Assembly (NCBI RefSeq): GCF_036173105.1 | Contig: NZ_CP108053.1 | Coordinates: 7,688,001-7,752,000, forward strand | From: Streptomyces sp. NBC_00287 | Lineage (GTDB): Bacteria; Actinomycetota; Actinomycetes; Streptomycetales; Streptomycetaceae | DNA length: 64,000 bases | Direction of reading: 5' to 3' | Shown here: piece after piece, positions 34,774-43,364 of the stretch | Position numbering within the stretch: the first letter of the stretch is position 1 | How the letters are laid out: every line of letters starts with the position of its first letter | The notes under the pieces: generated by a model | Database searches by the model: none | What the model saw: only the letters and a program-made list of their open reading frames with translations | Told to the model about the DNA's origin: nothing | Position numbers and translations under genes: made by a program

Positions 34774-35871
34774 CTACTGCCACCGCAGCAGCGCCCCCAG
34801 CCCACCCGCCGGAGCCTCCTGCGACCCCACGGACACGGCCCCCGCCCCTGTAGCCACCGCGCACCGCATCAACGCATCATCCGCCCGCGCAGCCCACGAC
34901 CGCTGCTCCCCGAGAACCTTCAGATCCGTACGCCGCACCGCCACCTGGTCCGGATCCTCCCCGATCCACACCTCCCGATGCGCATCCGGCGCATCCAGCC
35001 GGATCAGCAACTCGTCGATCCGATGCTCCCGCGCCGCCTCGACCAGCGCCGGTACCCCCTCCACGGCCCTGGCCCGGCCACCCTCCCCCGGCTCCCGAGC
35101 CGCCAGGAACCGCGAAAGCTCCCGCTGAGCACGCTGCCGTACATGCTCCTCACGGATGGATTCCACGTCCTCGTCCAGCAGCCTGCTCTCACCGCCGTGC
35201 GGCGCCTCGGCCACCAGATCGTGCAGCCGCCGCGGCAGCCGTTCGTGCACGGCCCGCCGCTCCCGGTCCTCCCCGACCAGAATCAGCAGGTCGGCCTGGG
35301 TCTCCTCCTGGCAGACGGTGAGCGCGTCGGCGATCTCGGCCGCGTTGTGCTCCCAGGTGTTCTCCACCTTCAGCTGGAAGTGCCGCTCCGACCAGTCGGC
35401 CGTACTCGTCCGGTGCACCGGCCACTGCCGCCCGGTGACCCCACCGGCGTCCTGGCGCCCCAGCGCGGTGCGCAGCACGAAGTGGGCGCCCCTGCGGTCG
35501 ACGTACGCCACCACGCACACGGGATCCTCCCCGGCCAGCTCCAGCAGCGGCGCGGTGTGCGGCAGCGGAGCCCAGTCGGCGCTGTCCCGCAGCGGGGACC
35601 GGGCGAGCGGCGGATCCAGTACGACCTCACCGACCCGCGCGAACAGGGCCCGGCCGTGCGGCTCCGAGGAGTGCTCCAGCTCCTCCAGCGCATGCCGTAC
35701 AGCCCGGCAGGTCGCCTCGTCCGCGCCCTGCTCCGCGAGCTCGCGGGAGAGTGCCTGTGCCGTCAGGTGCCGCTCGTGCGGGGTGTCCTCCGTGTGGCGG
35801 GAGGTGTCGACGTACACGGAGGCCCATGGCCCCGGATGTTCGTAGAGTGGATGCAGAAAGGCGAGATCCAT
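34774..35871 (-). CDS. Rv2629/Vms1-like ribosome-associated (eRF1-domain) protein
   Basis: 365 residues. ASVYVDTSRHTEDTPHERHLT near the start, AYVDRRGAHFVLRTALG in the middle, VHERLPRRLHDLV and the closing ALMRCAVATGAGAVSV ... GGLGALLRW match the Rv2629 family, which holds an eRF1-like peptidyl-tRNA hydrolase fold. ATG chosen at MDLAFLHP. GGGTAC elements lie in the divergent gap with plausible sigma-B spacing in both directions. Likely a dormancy or stress ribosome factor. Confidence 0.82.
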   Translation of the reverse strand: MDLAFLHPLYEHPGPWASVYVDTSRHTEDTPHERHLTAQALSRELAEQGADEATCRAVRHALEELEHSSEPHGRALFARVGEVVLDPPLARSPLRDSADWAPLPHTAPLLELAGEDPVCVVAYVDRRGAHFVLRTALGRQDAGGVTGRQWPVHRTSTADWSERHFQLKVENTWEHNAAEIADALTVCQEETQADLLILVGEDRERRAVHERLPRRLHDLVAEAPHGGESRLLDEDVESIREEHVRQRAQRELSRFLAAREPGEGGRARAVEGVPALVEAAREHRIDELLIRLDAPDAHREVWIGEDPDQVAVRRTDLKVLGEQRSWAARADDALMRCAVATGAGAVSVGSQEAPAGGLGALLRWQ

Positions 35872-35894
35872 GGTCCCTCCCGGATGTCGCTCGG

Positions 35895-35938
35895 GGGTAG
35901 TGCTCACAGGGCGGGTACCCGGACCGCGGACACGGACA
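35895..35938. promoter_or_regulatory. divergent sigma-B-type promoter candidate
   Basis: The palindrome GGGTACCC at 35913-35920 supplies a GGGTAC on both strands. On the plus strand GGGT lies 14 bases upstream (35895); on the minus strand GTGT lies 15 bases upstream. Both fit GNNT-N14-16-GGGTAC loosely. Confidence 0.4.
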
Positions 35939-35967
35939 CGAGACGGACACGACGAGCGGGGTACACG

Positions 35968-36219
35968 ATGATGACCGGAGTCGACCCCAGCCGGCTGGAC
36001 GACCAGCAGCTCATGAAGGAGCTGGAGACCATCCACCGCACGCGCCACGACGCGCTGCTGTACGGCTCGAACGACGCACTGCGGGCCCACAACGAACGCA
36101 TGGCCCAGCTGGAGGGCGAGTACCTCCGCCGCAACCCACGCCGCCCGGTGGCCGCGGGCCGCACCCGCGAAGGCGCCCGGGAACGCGGCTCCGGCGAAGC
36201 CGCGACCCCGGGCACCTGA
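35968..36219 (+). CDS. DUF6158-like small hydrophilic protein
   Basis: 83 residues: GVDPSRLDDQQLMKELETIHRTRHDALLYGS then HNERMAQLEGEYLRRNP and a charged, disordered tail. This is a conserved small actinobacterial protein of unknown function. Two successive ATG codons could start it. Confidence 0.7.
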   Translation: MMTGVDPSRLDDQQLMKELETIHRTRHDALLYGSNDALRAHNERMAQLEGEYLRRNPRRPVAAGRTREGARERGSGEAATPGT

Positions 36220-37047
36220 TCCCAGCCCCCGTCAGTGGCGCAGCGGTGGCCGGTCCCAGTGCCGATGTGCCGCCACCGCCGTCACGAAGGCCCGGCAGAA
36301 CTCCTCGCTCGCCGCACCCGGCGAGGTGTCCGTCACCACGCCCTGGTCGTCGACCACCCGGTGGAACTCGGTGGAGACATCGAGGCCCTCCGGCTCCAGC
36401 GCCGACAGGATCCCCACGCCCGAGCCGAGCGCGCCGACCGGCTTGCCGTGCCGGTAGGCGTCCCGCACGAAGCGCAGGACGTCCGGATCGGTCCCGCTCG
36501 CCGGGCCCCCGGGCAGCAGCACCGCGTCGTACAGCACCGACGCCATGGTCGGCAGCGCCCGGTCCACGGAGACCCGCTCGCCGTCCGCACCCGCGACGGT
36601 GCCGTCGGTGGGCGCCAGCGCCTCGACGACCGCACCCTCGGCGGCCAGACTCTCGCGCACCGACGTCAGTTGCTCGGCGTCCACACCGTCGCCGACGAGC
36701 GCCGCGATCCGCCGGGTGCGCACGGCACCGTCGCCGCGCAGTGACTCCAGGCTCAGCGCGGGGGAGAGCACCTTGTTGGTGGCCTCCGCGGCCCCGGACG
36801 GCTCCGGAACACCGACCCCGCGCGCCACCTCGGACGCCAACTCGCCGTTCACCTTGGCCAGTTGCTCCACCGTCCGGGTGCGCACCGCCATCGTCCCCAC
36901 CTTGCCGAGCTCGAACCGGAAGGCCGCGACGATGTGCTGCCGCTCCCAGTCCGCCATGCTGTGCCAGAACAGCGCGGGCTGGCTGTAGTGGTCCTGGAAA
37001 CTCGGGCTGCGCCGGCGGATCTTCGCGCCGTCCACGCGCTCGGCGAA

Positions 37048-37086
37048 GGGGGTGCCCCCGCGCGAGTCTGTTCGAGCGTGGGGGAG
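37048..37086. repeat. 39-bp palindromic insert in katE, in frame
   Basis: On the minus strand: CTCCCCCAC, a core, then GGGGGCACCCCC. It adds LPHARTDSRGGTP where catalases normally run straight from TAFTHY to AERVDG. Same architecture as 17335-17369. Confidence 0.75.
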
Positions 37087-37566
37087 GGTGAAGGCGGTGC
37101 CGTCGACGCCCGCGTGAGCGGGGCAGCCGCCGCCGAGGGAGTTGGGGAAGTAGTTCGTGCCCCCGTGGATCGCGCTCTGGCCGTAGCCGTCGCGCTGGTT
37201 GGTGTGGACGGGGGCCACCGGCCGGTTCACCGGCAGCTGCGCGAAGTTCGGCCCGCCGAGCCTGATCAACTGCGTGTCCAGATAAGAGAAGTTACGGGCC
37301 TGGAGCAGCGGATCGTTGGTGAAGTCGATACCGGGGACGACATTGGCCGTGTGGAAGGCGACCTGCTCTGTCTCGGCGAAGAAGTTCTCCGGATTGCGGT
37401 CCAGCACCATCCGGCCGATCGGCCGCACCGGCACCTGCTCCTCCGGGATGATCTTCGTGGCGTCCAGCAGATCGAAGTCGAAGGCGAACTCGTCCTCCTC
37501 CGGCACGAGTTGGACGCCCAGCTCCCACTCCGGGTACTCGCCCGCTTCGATCGCGTCCGACAGATG

Positions 37567-37733
37567 AGAACGGGTAAGCTGTGCATCGTGCGTCGCGAGA
37601 ACCAAGCGCGTACAACGTCAAACCGGGCAGGTTCCGTCCCGGCTGGTGTTGAGGGAGTAAGACCTCTCAGGTCGCTGACCTGCGGGGCTTCCTGAGCCAG
37701 GAATCCCTCTGCTGCAGCTGGGGGAGGGTTCAA
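37567..37733 (+). mobile_element. IS200/IS605-like remnant (right end, omega-RNA-like) inside katE
   Basis: Three consecutive stem-loops precede a TTCAAG end: CAGGTC/GACCTG at 37668-37682, TTCCTG/CAGGAA at 37689-37703, and CCCTC/GAGGG at 37705-37728. Just before lies a short frame ending in GTTGAGGGAGTAA. This arrangement resembles, from memory, the 3' end of Streptomyces tnpB elements with their RE hairpin. No transposase or nuclease remains and the left end is unclear. Confidence 0.55.
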
Positions 37734-38146
37734 GAACCGGAAGGTGTGCACGCTGCCCCAAAGCTGTGCGGAAGCCCCGGTCGGGATCTCGTTGTCCGGC
37801 TCGGGCTTCACCGCGTGCACGAAGTCCGGGAACTTGATGCCGTCCTGGATGAAGAACACCGGGAAGTTGTTCCCGACGAGGTCGTAATTGCCTTCCGAGG
37901 TATAGAACTTGGTGGCGAAGCCGCGCACATCACGTACGGTGTCCGCCGATCCGCGGGGCCCCTGCACGGTCGAGAACCGCACGAACACCGGGGTCCTCAC
38001 GGACGGATCCTGGAGAAAGGCGGCGCGGGTGAACTCCGCGCAGGATTCGTGCGGTTCGAAATAGCCGTACGCGCCCGCGCCCCGCGCGTGCACCACCCGC
38101 TCCGGGATCCGCTCGTGGTCGAAGCGGGTGAGCTTCTCCCGGAAGT

Positions 38147-38173
38147 GGCCCCTTTTAATTGTCTTTTGGGGCC
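38147..38173. repeat. 27-bp AT-cored palindromic insert in katE
   Basis: GGCCCC and GGGGCC flank an A/T-rich core that is foreign to its surroundings. It stands where KatE proteins read MEDFHFREK and introduces TAA plus a frame change. Confidence 0.75.
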
Positions 38174-38315
38174 TCCATCAGGGTCGGCCCGCGCTCACCG
38201 GCCGCCAGCGAGTCGTCGGTGTGGTCGACCGTCACGCCCTGGTCGGTGGTGAGCGGCCCGCCCGTCGGGTCGTCCGCCCGGAACCTGTCGCGCTGTTCCT
38301 GCTTGCGGTCCGCCA

Positions 38316-38858
38316 TCAGCCGGCCTCCTTCGCGAACACATCCAGGAAGGTCTCGCAGAACACCTTCAGATCACCCGGTTTCCGGCTGGTGATCAGCTTG
38401 TTGGGCCCGTGGTCGCACACCTTCACCTGCTCGTCGACCCAGGTGCCGCCGGCGTTGCGGATGTCGGTGCGCAGGCTCGGCCACGAGGTGAGCACCCGGC
38501 CCCGCACCACGTCCGCCTCCACCAGCGTCCACGGCGCGTGACAGATCGCGGCGACCGGACGTCCCTGCTCGAAGAAGGCGGCGACGAACGAGACGGCCTT
38601 GTCGTCCATCCGCAGGAAGTCCGGGTTGGCCACGCCGCCGGGCAGGACGAGTCCGCCATAGGAGTCGGCGGAGGTCTCGCCGACGACCTCCTGCACCGGG
38701 AAGGTGTCCGCCTTGTCGAGGTGGTGGAACGCCTGGATCTTCCCCGGCTTCGTCGACACCAGCACGGGTTCGTGACCGGCGTCCACCGCCGCCCGCCAGG
38801 GGTCGATGAGCTCGATCTGCTCGACGCCCTGGGGCGCGGTGAGAAATGCGATGCGCAT
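38316..38858 (-). CDS. PfpI/DJ-1 family type 1 glutamine-amidotransferase-like protein
   Basis: 180 residues with nucleophile elbow AICHAPW (Cys106, His107), GLVLPGGVANPDFLR, and WPSLRTDIRNAGGTWVDE. This is the YhbO/PfpI type, a deglycase or stress protein. Its stop and the katE start share one base, so katE was translated from the same message. Confidence 0.92.
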   Translation of the reverse strand: MRIAFLTAPQGVEQIELIDPWRAAVDAGHEPVLVSTKPGKIQAFHHLDKADTFPVQEVVGETSADSYGGLVLPGGVANPDFLRMDDKAVSFVAAFFEQGRPVAAICHAPWTLVEADVVRGRVLTSWPSLRTDIRNAGGTWVDEQVKVCDHGPNKLITSRKPGDLKVFCETFLDVFAKEAG

Positions 38859-38864
38859 GATGGT

Positions 38865-39484
38865 TCAGCTTCCTTTCTTCCTTGTGCGTCGCGCGGCCCG
38901 CCGGCACCGCACCAGCTCCTCGCCGTACGGCAGCAGCACACAGGTGCCGATCGCGGCCGTGAGGCCCGCGATGTACGCGGGGGACAGCGGGCGCCGGCGC
39001 GGCACCAGACGCCAGGCGTCCGGATCGCCCCGGCCGCCGCGCAGCAGCGACGTGACCTGGTCGGCGTGCAGACACATCAGCGAGGCCAGCGCCCCGAACG
39101 GCAGCGACTCCAGAAAGCTGTGGATGTGCTGCTCGATCGGCTTGACCTCACGGCCGCTGTCCTCGGCCGTGCGCACATCCCACAGCGCGGTCGCCTCATG
39201 GGCCGCGGTGCTGCCGAGCTGCACCGCGAGCAGCATCGGGTTGACCTCGTAGCGCAGGGTCAGCGCGATGGGCACGCCGACCTCGGCCATCATCAGGGAG
39301 TGGATCAGGGATTCCTTGGTGCCGGACGTCTCCTCGATACGGGTGCGCCGGGCATCGCCCAGTCGGCCAGACCGGGCAGAAACCAGCTCGGCAGCAGTCC
39401 GTACAGCAGATAGCGGACGGTCACTTCGCCGACGTCGACGGTGACGCCGGTGGCGTTGATCTCCGCGGCCTGGTCCCGCCCCAT
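38865..39484 (-). pseudogene. conserved membrane protein, single-base frameshift
   Basis: The first part (39484 to about 39355) reads MGRDQAAEINATGV and VRYLLYGLLPSWFLPGLADW. At a GGGCGAT run near 39352-39362 the frame changes by one base. ARRTRIEETSGTKESLIHSLMMAEVGVPIALTLRYEVNP then continues to a normal end at 38865 (YGEELVRCRR). The joined product, about 206 residues, would be one protein with four or so membrane spans. Either a one-base deletion inactivated the gene or the base is missing from the assembly. Confidence 0.75.
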
Positions 39485-39488
39485 GCGG

Positions 39489-39908
39489 TCACCCGGCCGG
39501 CGCGGCACGGCTGATGTCGGCCAGCGTCGAGTCCGGGTCCTGGGCCTCGGCCAGATCGCCGAGGCTCAGCATGCCGACCGGCAGGCCGTTCTCGACGACC
39601 GGCAGTCGGCGTACGGCGTGCTGCCGCATCAGGGCCACGGCGGCCGGCACCGGGTCCTGTGGGGCGACCATCACCGGATCGTGCGTGCACACCGAGTCGG
39701 CGCTGACCGTCAGCGGGTCGACGCCCTCCGCGACCGCGCGCACCGCGATGTCACGGTCGGTGAGCACGCCGACGACCCGCTGGCCGTCGGCCACCAGCAC
39801 ATCGCCGATGTCCTGCGCGCGCATCAGCTGCGCCGCCTCCACCAGGGAGGCGTCCGGGCGGACGGCGACCACGCCCGCGGTCATCACATCCCGCACGAAA
39901 TCAGCCAT
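39489..39908 (-). CDS. two-CBS-domain protein
   Basis: 139 residues with paired CBS motifs: RDVMTAGVVAVRPDASLVEAAQLMRAQDIGDVLVADGQRVVGVLTDRDIAV and VMVAPQDPVPAAVALMRQHAVRRLPVVENGLPVGMLSLGDLA. CBS pairs bind adenosyl nucleotides. AGAGGA lies before the ATG; a GTG one codon upstream is also possible. It belongs to the minus-strand stress unit. Confidence 0.92.
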   Translation of the reverse strand: MADFVRDVMTAGVVAVRPDASLVEAAQLMRAQDIGDVLVADGQRVVGVLTDRDIAVRAVAEGVDPLTVSADSVCTHDPVMVAPQDPVPAAVALMRQHAVRRLPVVENGLPVGMLSLGDLAEAQDPDSTLADISRAAPAG

Positions 39909-39923
39909 CACGGTCCTCTCTGG

Positions 39924-40298
39924 CTAGCGGCGGGTGAGGGCTTCGGCGAGCTCCTGGACCGTGGCGTAGCGCGCCGAGCGGGGCAGCCGCTCCAGCGGCT
40001 CCACCAGGGCGTCGGGCGCGTATCCGCGGCGCATGGCGCCCGCCAGCTCGCGCGGGCCCGCCGGGAACATGCTGCGGTTGAGATACCTGGCCAGCGCCTG
40101 GCGCACCGCCGCCAGGGAGGCCGTACCGCCGCCGGGTGCCACCGGACCACCCGCGACCTGCAGGTCGTCGTCGGCGCTCGGCTCGGGATCGTGCCACTCC
40201 TCGATCCGAGTCGGATGCCCGGACCTGAGCAGGCCCTGGAGTTCGTGTTTCATCTCGTCGTCGCGGTGGACGTTCAGCCGGTCGCTGCCTCGCTGCAT
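39924..40298 (-). CDS. DUF2795 protein
   Basis: 124 residues: MQRGSDRLNVHRDDEMKHELQGLLRSG with HPTRIEEWHDPEP, then a C-terminal DUF2795 module (LARYLNRSMFPAGPRELAGAMRRGYAPDALVEPLERLP). GGAGGG lies 4 bases before the ATG. Function unknown; often found beside CBS and catalase genes in streptomycetes. Confidence 0.85.
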   Translation of the reverse strand: MQRGSDRLNVHRDDEMKHELQGLLRSGHPTRIEEWHDPEPSADDDLQVAGGPVAPGGGTASLAAVRQALARYLNRSMFPAGPRELAGAMRRGYAPDALVEPLERLPRSARYATVQELAEALTRR

Positions 40299-40437
40299 GA
40301 CTCCCTCCAGATCTTCGGGGGTGGGCACCGCGTACCCGAAGACCGGCCGCCGACACAGCCCCGGCGGGGTTTGCCCTGCGTGCGGAGGGAGACCCGGTCC
40401 GCACCCCCCGCGCTGCTCATCCGGGGAAGGACAGGCC

Positions 40438-40584
40438 ATGGTTTTGCTCGCGGTGATCATTCCGTTGCTCATGCTCGGCGTACTGCTGGCTCTGGGCCGC
40501 TACGAGGAGCTCGTGCTCCCCAAGGAGCCGAGCGAAGCTACTTCTTCTCACGCCCCGGCAGGAACTCCTGCATCTTCGCCTTGA
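40438..40584 (+). CDS. 48-residue single-span membrane protein
   Basis: MVLLAVIIPLLMLGVLLALGRYEELVLP, one membrane helix then GRYEE and a polar tail. An AAGGA lies 7 bases before the ATG. Similar tiny proteins with the same GRYEE motif are common in Streptomyces, from memory. Its last 47 bases overlap the convergent TPP-enzyme gene. Confidence 0.6.
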   Translation: MVLLAVIIPLLMLGVLLALGRYEELVLPKEPSEATSSHAPAGTPASSP

Positions 40585-42331
40585 AGCCCTGCTTGATCAT
40601 GGAGCCGCGGTCCGCGTCGCCCTTGAGGATCGAGGCGGCCGTGGCCTCCATCTGCTCCCAGGTGGCGTGCGGCGGGACCGGCGGGACCGCCGGGTCAGTG
40701 AGGAACTCGATCACCGCGGGCCCGTCCGCCTCCAGTCCTGCCCGCCAGCCCGCCTCCACGTCCTCCGGCTTCTCCACCCGGACTCCGGTCAGGCCCAGCG
40801 AGCGGGCGAAGGCGGCGTACTGCACATCCGGGATCTCCTGCGAGGGCAGGAAGGACGGGGCGCCCTCCATGGCCCGCATCTCCCAGGTGACCTGATTGAG
40901 ATCGTGGTTGTTCCAGACCCCGACCACCAGCCGCGGATCCTCCCACTGATCGCGGTACTTCGCCGCCGTGATCAGCTCCGCCATCCCGTTCATCTGCATC
41001 GCCCCGTCCCCGACCAGCGCGATCGCCGGCCGGTCCGGATGCGCGAACTTCGCGCCGATGGCGTACGGCACTCCGCAGCCCATCGTGGCGAGCGTCCCGG
41101 AGAGCGAGGCGCGCATGCCGGGCCGCATCGTCAGATGCCGGGCGTACCAGTTCGCCGCCGAGCCAGAGTCCGAGCTGATGATGGCGTTGTCGGGCAGCAG
41201 CGGGCTCAGGACATGGGCGACGTACTCCGGATTGATCGGATCGGCCGACAGATTCGCCCGCCGCTCCATCACGTCCCGCCAGCGCATCACGTTGTCGCAC
41301 ACGGTGTCGTACCACTCGCGACCCCGCTCGGGGTCGATCATCGGGATCAGGCGCTCGAGGGTCGCCCGCGCGTCGCCGACGAGATTCACCTCGTACGGAT
41401 ACCGCATCCCGACCATGTGCGGATCGAGGTCGATCTGCACACCGCGCGCCGAGCCGAAGTCCGGCAGGAACTGCGTGTACGGGAAGGACGATCCGATCGT
41501 CAGCAGCGTGTCGCAGTCCCGCATCAGCTCGTACGAGGGACGCGTGCCCAGCAGGCCGATCGCGCCCGTGACATACGGCAGTTCATCGCTGAGGACGTCC
41601 TTGCCGAGCAGCGCCTTGGCGACCCCCGCGCCGAGCACCTCGGCCATCCGCTCCACCTCGGCCCGCGCCCCCGCGGCGCCCTGACCGACCAGGATCGCCA
41701 CCTTGTCACCGGAGTTGAGGATCTCCGCGGCCCGTTCGATCGACTCCTGCGAGGGAATCGCCGTCCAGGAACTGCGGTCCAGGCTGGACGGCACCATCTT
41801 GAACTCGTGTGTGGGCGGCGTGTAGTCCAGCTCCTGCACATCGCCCGGGATGATGATCGCGGTCGGGCAGCGGCGGGCATACGCGGTGCGGATCGCTCGG
41901 TCCAGCACGTTCGGCAGCTGCTCGGGGACCGTCACCGTCTCCACGAAATCCGAGGCCACGTCCTTGAACAGGGTGTGCAGATCGACTTCCTGCTGGTACG
42001 AGCCGCCCATCGCCGTCCGATGCGTCTGACCGACGATCGCCAGCACCGGGACATGGTCCAGCTTGGCGTCGTACAGACCGTTCAGGACATGGATCGCGCC
42101 CGGCCCCGAGGTCGCCGCGCACACGCCGACACGGCCGCTGAACTTGGCGTATCCGACGGCCTGGAACGCCGACATCTCCTCGTGCCGGGACTGGATGAAA
42201 CGCGGCCGGTTCTCCGCCCGGCCCCAGGCCGCGAGCAGGCCGTTGATGCCGTCGCCGGGATAGCCGAAGACATGCTCGACCCCCCACTCGCGCAGCCGCT
42301 GCAGTACATGATCGGAGACCTTGGTGCTCAT
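40538..42331 (-). CDS. TPP-dependent pyruvate oxidase/dehydrogenase (PoxB-like, acetolactate-synthase family)
   Basis: 597 residues. The catalytic Glu in SRHEE (51-52), the AATSGPGAIHVLNGLYDAKLD motif, and the TPP/Mg site ALVGDGAMQMNGMAELITAAKY ... GVWNN are all present. A central FAD-type domain (about 190-340) is retained. The C-terminal end lacks an obvious lipid-binding helix, so membrane attachment as in E. coli PoxB is uncertain. It likely converts pyruvate to acetate, or a related reaction, in stationary phase. Confidence 0.9.
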   Translation of the reverse strand: MSTKVSDHVLQRLREWGVEHVFGYPGDGINGLLAAWGRAENRPRFIQSRHEEMSAFQAVGYAKFSGRVGVCAATSGPGAIHVLNGLYDAKLDHVPVLAIVGQTHRTAMGGSYQQEVDLHTLFKDVASDFVETVTVPEQLPNVLDRAIRTAYARRCPTAIIIPGDVQELDYTPPTHEFKMVPSSLDRSSWTAIPSQESIERAAEILNSGDKVAILVGQGAAGARAEVERMAEVLGAGVAKALLGKDVLSDELPYVTGAIGLLGTRPSYELMRDCDTLLTIGSSFPYTQFLPDFGSARGVQIDLDPHMVGMRYPYEVNLVGDARATLERLIPMIDPERGREWYDTVCDNVMRWRDVMERRANLSADPINPEYVAHVLSPLLPDNAIISSDSGSAANWYARHLTMRPGMRASLSGTLATMGCGVPYAIGAKFAHPDRPAIALVGDGAMQMNGMAELITAAKYRDQWEDPRLVVGVWNNHDLNQVTWEMRAMEGAPSFLPSQEIPDVQYAAFARSLGLTGVRVEKPEDVEAGWRAGLEADGPAVIEFLTDPAVPPVPPHATWEQMEATAASILKGDADRGSMIKQGFKAKMQEFLPGREKK

Positions 42332-42466
42332 GCCGGACCTCCCGGACGAGATGGATGGGCAGCAGCACTACGAGTCACCCTGCGCGCCCGCCGAAAACCT
42401 GAGCCGGTGTTTGCGCCCCGGGGTCAGGGGCAGGCGAATCCTCAGTGCTTCGGACAGGAGGCACGT

Positions 42467-42529
42467 CCGTGGGAGCGGCGAACCGTCGACACGGCTGCGT
42501 TCCGTCCGGTTCCACGCGCGCTCCCACGG
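42467..42529 (+). promoter_or_regulatory. nested hairpin in the leader of the sigma-B-type gene
   Basis: Outer perfect 11-bp stem CCGTGGGAGCG (42467-42477) with CGCTCCCACGG (42519-42529); inner stem GAACCG (42480-42485) with CGGTTC (42507-42512). It ends 43 bases before the ATG. A competing CGGAC/GTCCG pairing involves the base of the outer stem. Confidence 0.55.
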
Positions 42530-42588
42530 TGACCGTCCAACCCAGAGCACAACCAAGGGAGTTGCATCGCACATGCCCACACGAGTGA
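42469..42588 (+). CDS. possible 39-residue upstream reading frame overlapping the sigma gene start
   Basis: A perfect AGGAGG lies 7 bases before a GTG at 42469. The frame runs 40 codons and stops 16 bases past the ATG of the sigma factor, which is in another frame. Peptide composition (Arg/Pro/Ser/Thr) suggests no folded protein; its value may be in translational coupling. It lies within the nested hairpin. Confidence 0.35.
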   Translation: MGAANRRHGCVPSGSTRAPTVTVQPRAQPRELHRTCPHE

Positions 42589-43364
42589 GCGCGAAGCACC
42601 ACCCGCACGATGACGCCCCCGACACAGCGGAGGCGTTCCGCAAGCTCCACACGCTGCCGGCCGGCCCACAGCGCGACACCCTCCGCGAGGAGATCGTCGA
42701 GGCCTGGCTGCCGATGGCGGACCGGCTCGCGGGACGGTTCCGCAGCCGCGGCGAGAGTTTCGAGGACCTCCGTCAGGTAGCGGCCCTCGGCCTGGTCAAG
42801 GCCGTCGACCGGTACGACCCCGAGCGCGGCAACGCGTTCGAGAGCTACGCCGTGCCGACCATCACCGGCGAGATCAAGCGGCACTTCCGGGACCACATGT
42901 GGACGCTGCATGTGCCGCGTCGGGTGCAGGATCTGCGGAACCGAGTGCGTTTTTCCGTACAGGATCTCCAGACCGTGTCAGGGCGCAGGCCCACCGTCGC
43001 GGAGATCGCCGAACACGCCGACATGAGTGAGGCAGACGTCCAGGTCGGTCTTGAGGCGCTGGAGAGTTTCACGGCGCTGTCCCTGGACGCGGAGCTGCCC
43101 GGCAGTGAGGACGGGTACTCCTTGAGCGACGCGCTGGGGTCCGCGGATCCGGCGCTGGACACGGTGGTGGACCGGGAGGCCGTGAAGCCGCGGCTCGCTG
43201 CGCTGCCTGAGCGGGAGCGGGCGATTCTCTATATGCGGTTCTTCGGGGACATGACGCAGAGTCGGATCGCCGAGCAGTTGGGGATCTCGCAGATGCATGT
43301 GTCTCGGCTGATCAGTCGGTGTTGCGGGCGGGTTCGGGAACAGGTGCTGCGGGACGTGGCGTAA
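42573..43364 (+). CDS. RNA polymerase sigma factor, SigB/SigF/SigG subfamily
   Basis: 263 residues. Region 2 (SFEDLRQVAALGLVKAVDRYDPERGNAFESYAVPTITGEIKRHFRDHMW), region 3 (RRPTVAEIAEHADMSEADV) and region 4 with its helix-turn-helix (MTQSRIAEQLGISQMHVSRLISRC) are all complete. The sequence fits sporulation/stress sigma factors recognising GNNT and GGGTAC. No anti-sigma gene is next to it. The ATG is 12 bases from an AAGGGAG, a rather long distance, and an overlapping upstream frame may couple translation. Confidence 0.95.
   Translation: MPTRVSAKHHPHDDAPDTAEAFRKLHTLPAGPQRDTLREEIVEAWLPMADRLAGRFRSRGESFEDLRQVAALGLVKAVDRYDPERGNAFESYAVPTITGEIKRHFRDHMWTLHVPRRVQDLRNRVRFSVQDLQTVSGRRPTVAEIAEHADMSEADVQVGLEALESFTALSLDAELPGSEDGYSLSDALGSADPALDTVVDREAVKPRLAALPERERAILYMRFFGDMTQSRIAEQLGISQMHVSRLISRCCGRVREQVLRDVA

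Larger units (their letters stand above)
36232..38316 (-). pseudogene. katE: large-subunit catalase KatE, broken by several insertions and deletions
   Basis: The gene starts at 38316 (GGAGG upstream, one base overlapping the pfpI stop) with KQEQRDRFRADD and LTTDQGVTVDHTDDSLAAGERGPTLME. There a palindromic insert (38147-38173) shifts the frame; RFDHERIPERVVHARGAGAYGYFE continues in another frame. Near 37765 about 45 codons are missing between NEIPTGASA and VHTFRF. At about 37567-37733 an IS605-like remnant replaces some 40 codons and shifts frame again; LSDAIEAGEYPEWELG resumes. A 39-bp in-frame repeat sits between TAFT and FAERVDG. The rest, including the C-terminal amidotransferase-like domain, is intact. 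A full catalase cannot be made. Confidence 0.85.
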
